From positions 1-64,000 of the forward strand of contig CAWGQN010000004.1 in NCBI GenBank assembly GCA_963824885.1: DNA of 64,000 bases, read 5' to 3'. How positions within the stretch are numbered: the first letter of the stretch is position 1; the number at the start of each line of letters is the position of its first letter. Of this stretch, positions 39,784-48,084 are shown piece by piece. A program made the position numbers and the translations under genes. The notes beneath the pieces are model-generated. The model saw nothing but the letters and a program-made list of their open reading frames with translations, made no database searches and was not told where the DNA came from. Origin of the DNA: CAWGQN01 sp963824885 (GTDB lineage Bacteria; Actinomycetota; Actinomycetes; Actinomycetales; Microbacteriaceae).

Positions 39784-41895
39784 ATGGTCGACCTTGCCCC
39801 CGAGACCGCGCCACCCGATGCACCGGTTGCATCGTCAGGATTGCCCGCGCTCCCGTCATCACTGTCGTTCACCGACGAAAGCCGGATCAATGTGGCGTGG
39901 CTGGCCCACTTTCTCCTCGGAAAGTGGGCAGACGTGCGGCGCGCGACGCGCACCGTGACAGCTCTACCAGACCTCCACCAAATTGGCGGACTATCGGTCT
40001 CTGACCACCGCGCGAGGGTATTCGAGCAGCTTCGATATCTCGCCGATCACGACGTGGTCCATCGCGCTTTTCCCCGTTATCTCGGCGGTCATGACGACCA
40101 CGGCGGCAACATTGCCGGCTTCGAAGAACTCGTGACGGCAGATCCCTCGTTACAAATAAAGGCCGGCGTTCAGTGGGGTCTCTTCGGTGCGGCCGTGCTC
40201 CACTTGGGCACAAAACCGCACCACGACCGGTGGCTTCCCGCGATTATGAATCTCAGTGTCGTGGGGGCTTTCGCAATGACCGAAACCGGCCACGGATCGG
40301 ATGTTGCGAGAATTTGCACGACCGCGACGTATGATCCCGAGGCGCACGAGTTCGTGATTCACACGCCGTTTCGCGCGGCGTGGAAAGATTATCTCGGAAA
40401 CGCGGCCGTCGATGGCAACGCGGCGGTGGTCTTTGCTCACCTCATCACGAACAACGTCGATCACGGCGTGCACGCCTTCTATGTTCCACTGCGCGACGAG
40501 AACGGCGCTTTTCTGCCGGGTATCGGCGGCGACGATGATGGACTCAAGGGTGGTCTCAACGGCCTCGACAACGGAAGACTGCACTTCGACGCGGTGCGAG
40601 TTCCTCGGGCCAATCTTCTCAATCGCTATGGCGACGTTGACGAAGACGGCACGTACCGTTCGCCAATTAACAGCCCCGGGCGCCGGTTTTTTACCATGTT
40701 GGGAACGCTTGTGCAGGGACGCGTGTCGCTCGACGGCGCATCGGTCGCCGCAGCCAAGATCGCTTTGCACATCGCCGTCACGTACGCGTCAGAACGCAGG
40801 CAATTTGTCGGCGCAACCGACACCGACGAAGAGGTTCTTCTCGATTATCATCACCATCAGCGGCGCCTTATTCCTCGAATAGCGACGACGTACGCGTCGT
40901 GTTTTGCGCACGAGCAGCTTCTCACGACGTTCGACGGCGTTTTTTCCGGTGCGTGCGACACGGATGACGACCGGCAAGACCTCGAAACACTCGCGGCAGC
41001 GTTTAAGTCTCTGTCGACGTGGCACGCAATTGACACGTTGCAAGAAGCTCGCGAAGCGTGCGGCGGTGCGGGATACCTCGCCGCGAATCGACTCGTCGGC
41101 CTTCGCGCCGATCTCGACGTCTATGCGACTTTCGAAGGAGACAACACGGTTCTTCTTCAGCTTGTCGGAAAACGCCTCTTGAGTGATTACGGTCGCAAGC
41201 TCGCGACCGCGGGCCAGTCAGTCGTCGCGCGCTTCGTCGTTGACCGCGCGACTGATCGCGCGGTCACCGTGGCCGGTTTGCGCCGACTCGCTCAAAATTT
41301 TTCCGACCGGGGATCGACCGCGCGATCGATTGGCCAATTGCGAAGCGCGGATTCTCAACGGGCCCTGCTCACGGACCGGGTGGAAACAATGGTGACGGAA
41401 CTTGCTGACGCCCTTCGCGCCGCCAAAAACGCGCCGAAGGCGCACGCGGCGGCGGTGTTCAACGCACACCAAAGTGAACTGATCGCGGCGGCGCGCGCGC
41501 ACGCCGAGCTTCTCCAGTGGGAAGCGTTTACGGTCGCGCTCGACTCCGTCACGGACGCGCCTACTCGACGGGTGATGACGTGGTTGCGTGACCTTTTCGG
41601 TTTGGGTCTGATTGAGCGAAATCTTGCGTGGTATCTCGTGAAGGGCCGACTATCGACGCGGCGCGCTCAAGCGGTGAGTACGTATGTCGATCGCCTGATT
41701 ACGCGCCTCACGTCGCACGCTCTCGATCTCGTGAACGCCTTCGGGTATCAGTCGGAACATATCCGCGCCGAAATTGCGTCGGGCGCCGAGAAGGTGCGAC
41801 AAAATGAAGCGCGCGAGTACACGCGTCGCGAGCGAGACAGCGGCACGGCGCCAAAAGAAGAACGATTGGTTTCGCCTGGCACGAATCTGGAGTAG
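39784..41895 (+). CDS. Acyl-CoA dehydrogenase/oxidase family flavoprotein
   Basis: Large acyl-CoA oxidase-like flavoprotein of 703 residues. The FAD-binding middle domain shows VGAFAMTETGHGSDVARICTTA and ITNNVDHGVHAFYVPLRD. The C-terminal helical domain has the AYLAANRLVGLRADLDVYATFEGDNTVLLQLVGKRLL block, which is typical of acyl-CoA oxidases. The length (usual acyl-CoA dehydrogenases are about 380-400) places it with the oxidase branch. A role in fatty-acid beta-oxidation is expected. The start ATG 39784 follows AGGAGA at a good distance. Confidence 0.85.
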   Translation: MVDLAPETAPPDAPVASSGLPALPSSLSFTDESRINVAWLAHFLLGKWADVRRATRTVTALPDLHQIGGLSVSDHRARVFEQLRYLADHDVVHRAFPRYLGGHDDHGGNIAGFEELVTADPSLQIKAGVQWGLFGAAVLHLGTKPHHDRWLPAIMNLSVVGAFAMTETGHGSDVARICTTATYDPEAHEFVIHTPFRAAWKDYLGNAAVDGNAAVVFAHLITNNVDHGVHAFYVPLRDENGAFLPGIGGDDDGLKGGLNGLDNGRLHFDAVRVPRANLLNRYGDVDEDGTYRSPINSPGRRFFTMLGTLVQGRVSLDGASVAAAKIALHIAVTYASERRQFVGATDTDEEVLLDYHHHQRRLIPRIATTYASCFAHEQLLTTFDGVFSGACDTDDDRQDLETLAAAFKSLSTWHAIDTLQEAREACGGAGYLAANRLVGLRADLDVYATFEGDNTVLLQLVGKRLLSDYGRKLATAGQSVVARFVVDRATDRAVTVAGLRRLAQNFSDRGSTARSIGQLRSADSQRALLTDRVETMVTELADALRAAKNAPKAHAAAVFNAHQSELIAAARAHAELLQWEAFTVALDSVTDAPTRRVMTWLRDLFGLGLIERNLAWYLVKGRLSTRRAQAVSTYVDRLITRLTSHALDLVNAFGYQSEHIRAEIASGAEKVRQNEAREYTRRERDSGTAPKEERLVSPGTNLE

Positions 41896-41991
41896 GCGAC
41901 CACTATCACGGAACACTTAAGCATTCAAGACAGTGGCCATTCCATTGCTGGGGGGGATAAGATTTCGAGCGGACCCGATGTGGGGGTTCGT

Positions 41992-42999
41992 ATGGTGGGG
42001 GTGTCCGGTTGGTTTTTTTTTGGTGGATGGGTGGGTGTGGTTGTGATTGAGGCTGTTGGGTTGTCGAAGTGTTTTGGGTCGAAGGTTGCTGTTGATGGGG
42101 TGTCGTTTGGTGTGCGTCCGGGGGTGGTGACGGGGTTTTTGGGTCCGAATGGTGCGGGGAAGTCGACGACGATGCGGATGATTGTGGGGTTGGATCGTCC
42201 GTCGTCGGGTTCGGTGACGGTGAATGGTCGGTCGTTTGTGTTGTCGCGGTCGCCGTTGCGTGAGGTGGGGGCGTTGTTGGATGCGAAGGCTGCTCATCCG
42301 GGTCGGTCGGCGGTGAATCATTTGCGGGCGGTTGCGGCGACGGGGGGTATTGGTCGTGCGCGGGTGCGTGAGGTGATTGAGATGACGGGGTTGGGTTCTG
42401 TTGCGAAGAAGCGGGTGAAGGGTTTTTCGTTGGGGATGGGGCAGCGGTTGGGGATTGCGACGGCGTTGTTGGGGGATCCGGGGACGTTGATTTTGGATGA
42501 GCCGGTGAATGGTTTGGATCCGGAGGGTGTGTTGTGGGTGCGTGAGTTGTTGCGTTCTCTTGCTTCGGAGGGTCGGACGGTGATGTTGTCGTCTCATTTG
42601 ATGTCGGAGATGCAGCAGACGGCGGATCATTTGATTGTTATTGGTCGGGGTCGGGTGTTGGCGGATGCGCCGATGAAGGAGATTGTGGCTCGTGCGTCGC
42701 GGGATGCGGTGCGGTTGCGCAGTCCTCAGGCGGTGGAGTTTTCTCGCACGTTGGCGGGTCCGGGGGTGTCGGTGTCGAGTACGGATACGACGTCTCTGGA
42801 GGTTGTGGGTTTGAGTGTGGAGAAGATTGCTGCTGCTGCGGCGCAAGCGGGGGTGGTGTTGCACGAGTTGACGCCGGTTGCTGCGTCTTTGGAGGATGCG
42901 TATTTTGAGTTGACGAATGATGAGGTCGAGTACCGGTCGTCGTCGAACACTTCAGACGAAACGTCACACAAAACGACCACGAAAGCGGGTGCCCGATGA
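41992..42999 (+). CDS. ABC transporter ATP-binding protein
   Basis: ATPase subunit of an ABC-2 exporter, about 335 residues. Walker A is GPNGAGKST, the signature motif is FSLGMGQ (a GMGQ variant of LSGGQ), Walker B is TLILDEP, and the H-loop is VMLSSH. The C-terminal third is variable and resembles BcrA-type exporters. Start choice is uncertain: GTG 41980, ATG 41992 behind GGGGG, or GTG 42037/42043 right before IEAVGLSKCFG. The gene is markedly G/T-rich on the coding strand up to about 42,930, unlike its neighbours. The stop overlaps the permease start (ATGA). Confidence 0.88.
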   Translation: MVGVSGWFFFGGWVGVVVIEAVGLSKCFGSKVAVDGVSFGVRPGVVTGFLGPNGAGKSTTMRMIVGLDRPSSGSVTVNGRSFVLSRSPLREVGALLDAKAAHPGRSAVNHLRAVAATGGIGRARVREVIEMTGLGSVAKKRVKGFSLGMGQRLGIATALLGDPGTLILDEPVNGLDPEGVLWVRELLRSLASEGRTVMLSSHLMSEMQQTADHLIVIGRGRVLADAPMKEIVARASRDAVRLRSPQAVEFSRTLAGPGVSVSSTDTTSLEVVGLSVEKIAAAAAQAGVVLHELTPVAASLEDAYFELTNDEVEYRSSSNTSDETSHKTTTKAGAR

Positions 43000-43844
43000 G
43001 CACGACAACTGTTTCTGTTTCTCCCCACCGTGCACACGGTCCCGCCACAACGGCGACGTTTGCGGGGAACCTGAAATCGGAGTGGATTAAGCTCACGACC
43101 GTGCGGTCCACGATCTGGTCGCTCATCATCCTCACCACAGTCACCCTTGGGCTCGCTGCACTTGCCGCCGTGACCTATGGCGCCGCGACGGCTATGGAGG
43201 GCCTCTCCGCTCTATTTCCAAATACTCGAAGCCTTGTCGTCACCGTCGCTTTTGGGTCAACTTCGTTGACGTCCTTGACGGTTGCGGTTCTTGGCGCACT
43301 GTTTTCGGCGGGTGAGTATGGGACAGGCAGCATCCGGTCCACGCTGACGGCGTCGCCTCGCCGACTGCGAGTGTTATCGGCGAAAGTCGTCATTCTCGGC
43401 CTCACCACGTTTATTTTTGGATTGATGTTGTCAGTCGTGTCGTTGTGGCTGGCGGCCAGTCTCTATTCCATGTTCGGTCATGAATTTATCGGCCTTGCGG
43501 ATCCAGAAGTGGTAGGCGCAATTGTTGGAGCTGCCTTGTATCTTGCATTGACCGCGATCTTCGCCGTCGCTCTCGGGTTCGTCGTCCGCAGCGTCGCGGC
43601 GGCAATCAGCACTGTCCTCGGTATCCTTTTCGTCCTTCCCATGGTCGTCGGCCTTTTCGGAATGTTCCTCAAGTGGTTCAGGGACATCGCCATCTACCAG
43701 TTCCCAAACAGTGGGCAATTGTTATATTCGATTCCTGGCGATGGAGATGCGCTCAGTCAGTGGCAGGCAGCGCTCGTTGTTCTTGCGTGGATCGCCGTCG
43801 CAACCGGTCTTGCGGTGCTTGTTCTGAAACGTAAAGACTCTTGA
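42996..43844 (+). CDS. ABC-2 type transporter permease, copy 1
   Basis: Membrane subunit of 282 residues with six hydrophobic segments. It begins with a cytoplasmic NLKSEWIKLTTVRSTIWSL block and includes the LGALFSAGEYGTGSIRSTL motif common in BcrB/ABC-2 permeases. It overlaps the ATPase gene by four bases and forms an exporter with it. The protein is clearly paralogous to the permease at 44171, sharing long identical stretches near the N terminus. Substrate unknown; such exporters often give resistance to peptides or antibiotics. Confidence 0.87.
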   Translation: MSTTTVSVSPHRAHGPATTATFAGNLKSEWIKLTTVRSTIWSLIILTTVTLGLAALAAVTYGAATAMEGLSALFPNTRSLVVTVAFGSTSLTSLTVAVLGALFSAGEYGTGSIRSTLTASPRRLRVLSAKVVILGLTTFIFGLMLSVVSLWLAASLYSMFGHEFIGLADPEVVGAIVGAALYLALTAIFAVALGFVVRSVAAAISTVLGILFVLPMVVGLFGMFLKWFRDIAIYQFPNSGQLLYSIPGDGDALSQWQAALVVLAWIAVATGLAVLVLKRKDS

Positions 43845-43906
43845 ATCACAATTAATGGTTCGGGTGACTTGTCGTTGCCCAAATTGCAGGTGGTTCGCAC
43901 CTAGGT

Positions 43907-43945
43907 GATTTTCGGGTACATGTCGAATGCGTGTGCCCGAAAATC
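43907..43945. repeat. Inverted repeat, hairpin 1
   Basis: GATTTTCGGG (43907-43916) pairs perfectly with CCCGAAAATC (43936-43945). Four more inner pairs (TACA with TGTG, one wobble) extend the stem to 14 pairs with an 11-base loop. It is the first of three adjacent hairpins downstream of the first permease gene. Confidence 0.8.
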
Positions 43946-43973
43946 GCCTTGTTACATTGGCTCTTCGACTCGG

Positions 43974-43997
43974 CAAGCGGTAGGAGCCTACCGCTTG
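43974..43997. repeat. Near-perfect palindrome, hairpin 2
   Basis: CAAGCGGTAGG (43974-43984) is followed after two bases by its exact reverse complement (43987-43997). No T-tract follows. Confidence 0.82.
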
Positions 43998-44050
43998 GGC
44001 GGTTCCCGGACACGCCACACGCGTGTTCTGGAACCGCCTTCGGCGGCTCC
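43998..44050. repeat. Long stem-loop, hairpin 3, with nested CCGCC/GGCGG arm
   Basis: GGCGGTTCC (43998-44006) pairs with GGAACCGCC (44030-44038), and inside it GACACGC pairs with GCGTGTT around CACAC. CCGCC (44034-44038) can alternatively pair with GGCGG (44042-44046). GGAGCC at 43983 can also pair with GGCTCC at 44045. The region from 43905 to 44050 could therefore fold as one compound structure. Confidence 0.75.
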
Positions 44051-44094
44051 AGGCTGCAATCCAAAGATCGTGATGACGACGGATTGGTCGAACG

Positions 44095-44174
44095 CTCGTA
44101 TTGATAAGGTGTCGTTTGGTGTTCAGCGGGCGGCGATGATGCCTTTTACGATCAAGAAAGCGAACACCACATGA
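44095..44174 (+). pseudogene. Remnant of a second ABC ATPase gene
   Basis: The bases around 44101-44124 (TTGATAAGGTGTCGTTTGGTGTTC) match the start of the ATPase gene at about 42089-42112 almost base for base; there the protein reads VDGVSFGVR, here IDKVSFGVQ. The frame then jumps to an end like that of the ATPase gene (KKANTT and an ATGA overlap with the next permease). I infer a duplicated ATPase-permease unit whose second ATPase lost nearly all of its interior. No working ATPase can be made from it. Confidence 0.7.
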
Positions 44175-45028
44175 GCACGTCCACGGTTTCTGTTTCCTCT
44201 CGCCGCACGAACGCTCCCGTCTGGGCGGCGACGTTTGCCGGGAACCTGAAATCGGAGTGGATCAAACTCACAACCGTCCGATCCACCGTGTGGTCCCTTG
44301 TGATTCTCGCCGCAGCAACCCTCGGTTTGGCTGCACTCCGCGCCGCGTTTGACGGGTCGGCACGCGAGGAAGGCGCACCCGTTCAATCGTTTGCCGAAAC
44401 CAGCGACCTTGTGGTCATTTTTGGGCTCGGGTCCGTCGCCTTGACGTGCGTGGTGGTGGCGGTTCTCGGCGCCTTGTTTTCTGCGGGCGAGTACGGGAAT
44501 AGCAGCATACGGTCCACAATGACGGCAACCCCGCGCAGGCTTCCCGTGCTCGGGGCGAAAATGGTCGTCCTCGGACTCACCACGTTCGCCTTCGCGTTTA
44601 TCTTGTTCCTCGGATCTGTTGCGATGACGGCCGCACTATATGCTGCGTGTGGTCATCAATTTGTGAGCGTTGGCGACCCAATCGTCTTGAGTGCAATCCT
44701 TGGCGCAGCAGGGTACCTTGCCTTCACGGCGATCTTTTCAATCGCAATCGGTTTCATCGTCCGCAGCGTCGCGGCAACGATCAGCATCGTCGTCGGAGTC
44801 TTTTTTGTTCTTCCCGTGGTGATCGCCGCTTTGAGCCTCGCTCTTCCGTGGCTTGGACGCGTCCTTCCGTATCTCTTCTCGGGAAGCGGAAGCACGATGA
44901 CTGAATTTCAAGCCGAAGGACTGAGTCAACCGACGCTCTTGCCGTGGCAGGCTACTCTCGTGGTCACCGCGTGGACCGTCGTCGCCGCTGGTGCAGCGGC
45001 TCTCGTTCTCAAGCGCAAGGATGTGTGA
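44171..45028 (+). CDS. ABC-2 type transporter permease, copy 2
   Basis: Paralogue of the permease at 42996, 285 residues. The first 20 residues share the pattern MSTxTVSVS, and the block ATFAGNLKSEWIKLTTVRST is identical. The LGALFSAGEYGNSSIRSTM motif and six membrane segments are kept. Divergence increases toward the middle. It has no intact ATPase gene of its own, so it may use the ATPase encoded at 41992. The cysteine-rich peptide gene follows 54 bases downstream on the same strand. Confidence 0.86.
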   Translation: MSTSTVSVSSRRTNAPVWAATFAGNLKSEWIKLTTVRSTVWSLVILAAATLGLAALRAAFDGSAREEGAPVQSFAETSDLVVIFGLGSVALTCVVVAVLGALFSAGEYGNSSIRSTMTATPRRLPVLGAKMVVLGLTTFAFAFILFLGSVAMTAALYAACGHQFVSVGDPIVLSAILGAAGYLAFTAIFSIAIGFIVRSVAATISIVVGVFFVLPVVIAALSLALPWLGRVLPYLFSGSGSTMTEFQAEGLSQPTLLPWQATLVVTAWTVVAAGAAALVLKRKDV

Positions 45029-45082
45029 TCGTTGCGAAGAGCCTAAGATTGGTTCACACGCTTCCCAAAGAAAGGTAAGGCA

Positions 45083-45163
45083 ATGGGCTGTTGCGACAAC
45101 ACAACGTGCTGTACGACGACTGACGAGTGCGGCGAAGAGTGCACGTGCACGACCGAGGGCTAG
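45083..45163 (+). CDS. 26-residue cysteine-rich peptide
   Basis: A very short reading frame behind AAAGGTAAGG. The product starts MGCCDNTTCCTTTDECGEEC and ends TCTTEG. Seven of its 26 residues are Cys (CC, CC, then three single, including a CTC), eight are Thr and most others are acidic; it has no Lys or Arg. This looks like a metallothionein-type metal-binding peptide or the precursor of a modified peptide. No modifying enzyme gene is nearby. It follows the second ABC-2 permease, and its last two bases fall inside a 26-bp direct repeat. No family is recognised. Coding is supported by the ribosome site and composition only. Confidence 0.55.
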   Translation: MGCCDNTTCCTTTDECGEECTCTTEG

Positions 45164-45187
45164 CCTCTGAATCCACCTGACCCGCGT
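45162..45187. repeat. 26-bp direct repeat, copy 1
   Basis: Starts AGCCTCTGAATCCACC and ends CCCGCGT. The identical 26 bases occur at 48606-48631. This copy overlaps the stop codon of the cysteine-rich peptide gene and ends seven bases before the 3' end of the restriction-modification gene. Confidence 0.93.
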
Positions 45188-45194
45188 CGCGTGT

Positions 45195-48011
45195 TCAAAC
45201 GCGCGGGAGTGTTTCGTTGCGCGTTTCTCGAATTCCGACCGCTGCAACACCGCCGATCAGCCGGTTCTGGTTGACGAGTTCGTGGTGCTTACGAAGTAAG
45301 TTCAGGGTTCGCTCGTTGTCCGAGGGTTTCTTGAGCCCGAAAATCCCGTCCACCAACGCATCAATCTGTCGGTGTGCCGCTCGAAGCTCAGCCGGCATCC
45401 CAACTGAATCGTACAGGGTGGAGAGCGTCTCGCCCGGATAGAGGGCACGCGCATCACGAAGTTGCTGCGCCGCACTGGCAAACGAGACTGCCTTGGCGCC
45501 GATTGGCTCGATGAACGGAAAGGCGTTGTATGTCATGTCGGGCGAGATCCGGAATCGGCTTTCGAGCGCACCGGAGAACGCGCGGACCCACGTCGTAAAC
45601 GCGGCCGATTGGAGATAGCAGAAGACCCAGTCAGGGCATGCCACAAGGTACGAAAGTGCGTCTCCCGCGATGGTCTCAGGCCGGAATGTCCGCATCGGGA
45701 TACAGATCCGGTTCTCGGAGGAGTGCCGGGGAACCCCCAGCCAATCGGAGGTGGGCTGCCGTCGTTGAGTGAACAACCATGGCGTGTCCGCATCCTGCTG
45801 GACCGACGGCGTGGGGGAGGCGAGTCGTGCCGCGCGCACCGCTTCGAGGCGGCGTCGGAGTACAGGGGAGGTGACGCGATCACTGGACGTGGAGTCAACG
45901 AGCCACAAGCACCATCGCTGCTCGTCGTCGAGGACGGCTCCGGATTGCGCGAACGGGCGTATATATTTCCTGGCGATCGGGTCAGCGATTACGTCAGTGT
46001 ATTGCTCGGAGGAGATGAGCAGGTTGCCTCTGCCGTCGGTGGGCTGGCTACCCTTCTCCATCCGCGGGAGGCTGGCGACTAGCGGCTCTATTCGCTTAAC
46101 GGGTCCTGCCAGGTCAGTGTCCAGTAGGTAGAAGTTCAATTTCTTGGCTGGCCGTTCTTGGGGGAGTCCCTTAGCGTCTTCGTAATCGAAGAGTCGCGCG
46201 GTTTTCACTGGTGCTGCCGTGGTTCCGATGATGACGCAGTAGACCGCCGCTTTGCCGGTCGCGTCGCTTTCCCACTTGAACGTGTCGTGAGCGAACGAGA
46301 TCTTGAATCCCGCGGCCCGGACGATTGGATCGAGTGCCCTGGCGCTGTCGCCTTGGGTGAGGCTGTTCGTTGAGACGAACGCGATCCTTGCGGCCGTTCC
46401 GCGAGCGTAGTCAATGGCCTTGGCGTACCATGACGCAACGTAGTCGAGGCGGCCGGTCCGGTGACCCTTGCTCTCGGGCAGCAACGCGAACGCTCGCGCT
46501 CGATCCTGCTGCTGGGAGGTGGTCATCTTGTACATGGCCACGAAGGGCGGATTGCCCATAATGATGGTGTTGGCATCGGGATCTGGAAGGTACGTTGACC
46601 AGTCCAGCTCGATGGAGTTCCCGACGATGAAGTTTGCCGCGATGGTGATCGGCAGGCGGTCGGGAGCCCTGCCGAACTCCTGGCTGAGCCGCATGTTCGC
46701 CTGGTGGTCGACCAGGAAGAACGCGACTTCGGCGAGGCGTGCCGGCCACACCTCGAGCTCGAAACCGTGGAATTGCTCGGGGGAAACGGCGAGCGTTTCC
46801 GCGACGTCGAGGTCGGTGAGGAATGTTTGCCCGCTCTGGGCTTCACGGATGCGGATCAAGATGTCGAGTTCGAGCTCGCGGAGCTCGCGATAGGCGACGA
46901 CGAGGAAGTTTCCGCACCCGCAAGTGGGGTCTAGGAACCGGTATGTCGAGAGGCTCATTTGCAGCTTCTGAAGCTTGCTGATGTCGTGGCCGGTGCGGTC
47001 GAATTGCGATCGAAGGTCATCGAGGAAGAGTGGGCCGATCGTAGCCAGGATCCGCTCTTCCATGGTGTAATGCTCGCCGTGTTCGTGCCGGTCGATTCGG
47101 CCCTTCACGATCTGGAACATCGAGCCGAAGATCGCCGGGCTGATGCTGCCCCAGTCGAAGTTGCAGCATGCGAGCAACTTCTCACGCATGGTGCTGTCGA
47201 AGACCGGGATCTCGACCTGCTCTGCGAACAGGTGGCCGTTCACGTAGGGGAATTTCGCCACGGTCTCGTTGGTCTTGGTCGAGCGTTGCTCGCGGTTTAG
47301 CGCCGAGAACAGCTGCGTGAGGAGACCGGTTAGAGCCTCGCCGTCCTCTGGTGAACTTTCGACCAGGTCAGTAAAGAGGCCACGCTGCCACAGGCCGGTG
47401 TCGTCGCCGAAGAGCAAGAAAAGAAGCCGGGTGATGAAGATCGCTGCCTCGTGCGTACTGTGCGAATCGCCGATTATCTCGCCGTAGAGGTCTCCGATTA
47501 GCTTTACAGCGCGAGCGTTGACCTCTTGCTCCTTGACCTGGGAATAGTCTCGCTTGGTGTAGCCGGCCAGGAACGTGAACCGGTCAATCTCCTTCGCGAG
47601 ATCGGCCGTGTGGACGGCTTGAGTGGTGCCAGCGTCTTTGCCCTCGAACAAGGTGAGCTGGATGCGTGCAAAATCCGAGACGACCACGGCCCGCGGGAAC
47701 TCGGCGTCCGTTAAGCCATCGAGGTAGTCGAAGGCTTGATCGGTGGCAAACCCGAGATCCTTCCCGGCGGACTTTTGTTCGACAAGCAGCATCCCGCGCC
47801 AGAGCATGTCGATGAACCCGTGGTGACCTGTGGAGAGTCGTTTCGCACGCGCCTCGAATGAGGCAACGCGCTTTCGATCGACTCCGAAGATCGCTAAGAA
47901 CTCGGTCCAGAATGACTGGCTTTCGCCCTTCTCGTAGTGCTCATCCGCCCACCGGGCGGCGAACTCGGCCGCACGTTTGCGGATCTCGGCAATGGAGAGG
48001 GTGGTTGACAC
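45195..48011 (-). CDS. MmeI-like type IIL restriction-modification enzyme (single chain)
   Basis: Fused endonuclease-methyltransferase of 938 residues. The N-terminal nuclease has the PD-(D/E)xK core D68...E78-Q-K80 in GFIDMLWRGMLLVEQKSAG, as in MmeI. A helical spacer follows, then an adenine-N6 methyltransferase with SAM motif I FLDPTCGCGNF (359-369) and catalytic motif IV NPPF (487-490). The target-recognition and C-terminal regions cover about 640-938. One polypeptide cuts and methylates, so no partner gene is needed. The key residues are present and the length is right, so it is probably functional. Its 3' end lies seven bases from a 26-bp direct repeat, and IS21-like debris lies just upstream. 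The recognition site cannot be read. Confidence 0.9.
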   Translation of the reverse strand: MSTTLSIAEIRKRAAEFAARWADEHYEKGESQSFWTEFLAIFGVDRKRVASFEARAKRLSTGHHGFIDMLWRGMLLVEQKSAGKDLGFATDQAFDYLDGLTDAEFPRAVVVSDFARIQLTLFEGKDAGTTQAVHTADLAKEIDRFTFLAGYTKRDYSQVKEQEVNARAVKLIGDLYGEIIGDSHSTHEAAIFITRLLFLLFGDDTGLWQRGLFTDLVESSPEDGEALTGLLTQLFSALNREQRSTKTNETVAKFPYVNGHLFAEQVEIPVFDSTMREKLLACCNFDWGSISPAIFGSMFQIVKGRIDRHEHGEHYTMEERILATIGPLFLDDLRSQFDRTGHDISKLQKLQMSLSTYRFLDPTCGCGNFLVVAYRELRELELDILIRIREAQSGQTFLTDLDVAETLAVSPEQFHGFELEVWPARLAEVAFFLVDHQANMRLSQEFGRAPDRLPITIAANFIVGNSIELDWSTYLPDPDANTIIMGNPPFVAMYKMTTSQQQDRARAFALLPESKGHRTGRLDYVASWYAKAIDYARGTAARIAFVSTNSLTQGDSARALDPIVRAAGFKISFAHDTFKWESDATGKAAVYCVIIGTTAAPVKTARLFDYEDAKGLPQERPAKKLNFYLLDTDLAGPVKRIEPLVASLPRMEKGSQPTDGRGNLLISSEQYTDVIADPIARKYIRPFAQSGAVLDDEQRWCLWLVDSTSSDRVTSPVLRRRLEAVRAARLASPTPSVQQDADTPWLFTQRRQPTSDWLGVPRHSSENRICIPMRTFRPETIAGDALSYLVACPDWVFCYLQSAAFTTWVRAFSGALESRFRISPDMTYNAFPFIEPIGAKAVSFASAAQQLRDARALYPGETLSTLYDSVGMPAELRAAHRQIDALVDGIFGLKKPSDNERTLNLLRKHHELVNQNRLIGGVAAVGIRETRNETLPRV

Positions 48012-48032
48012 AAGCGACAGGCTACTGCACGG

Positions 48033-48084
48033 GGTCAGTCCCGCTTCGACGCTACAGGGGCAGTCTTACGCCGTCGTCGACACC
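48033..48084. mobile_element. IS21-like element end, copy 1
   Basis: Contains two short direct repeats, GGGGTCAGT (48031-48039) and GGGGCAGTCT (48057-48066), followed by TTACGCCGTCGTCGACACC. A near-identical block, with one substitution and one extra base, occurs at 60736-60764. Short repeated ACTGACCCC motifs are typical of IS21 termini. It lies 22 bases upstream of the restriction gene start and may carry or disturb its promoter. Confidence 0.5.

Noticed and set aside
41917..42864. Minus-strand 315-codon frame opposite the ABC ATPase
   Set aside because: It is dominated by His, Arg and Thr from the biased composition, while the plus strand encodes all ABC motifs.
45029..45082. Lanthipeptide cluster around the cysteine-rich peptide
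   Set aside because: No LanM, LanB/C or radical-SAM gene exists in the neighbourhood, so only composition and the ABC-2 neighbour suggest it.
45162..45187. tRNA 3' end as the origin of the 26-bp repeat
   Set aside because: It does contain GAATCC, but no T-arm or acceptor stem can be folded from it and its left flank.
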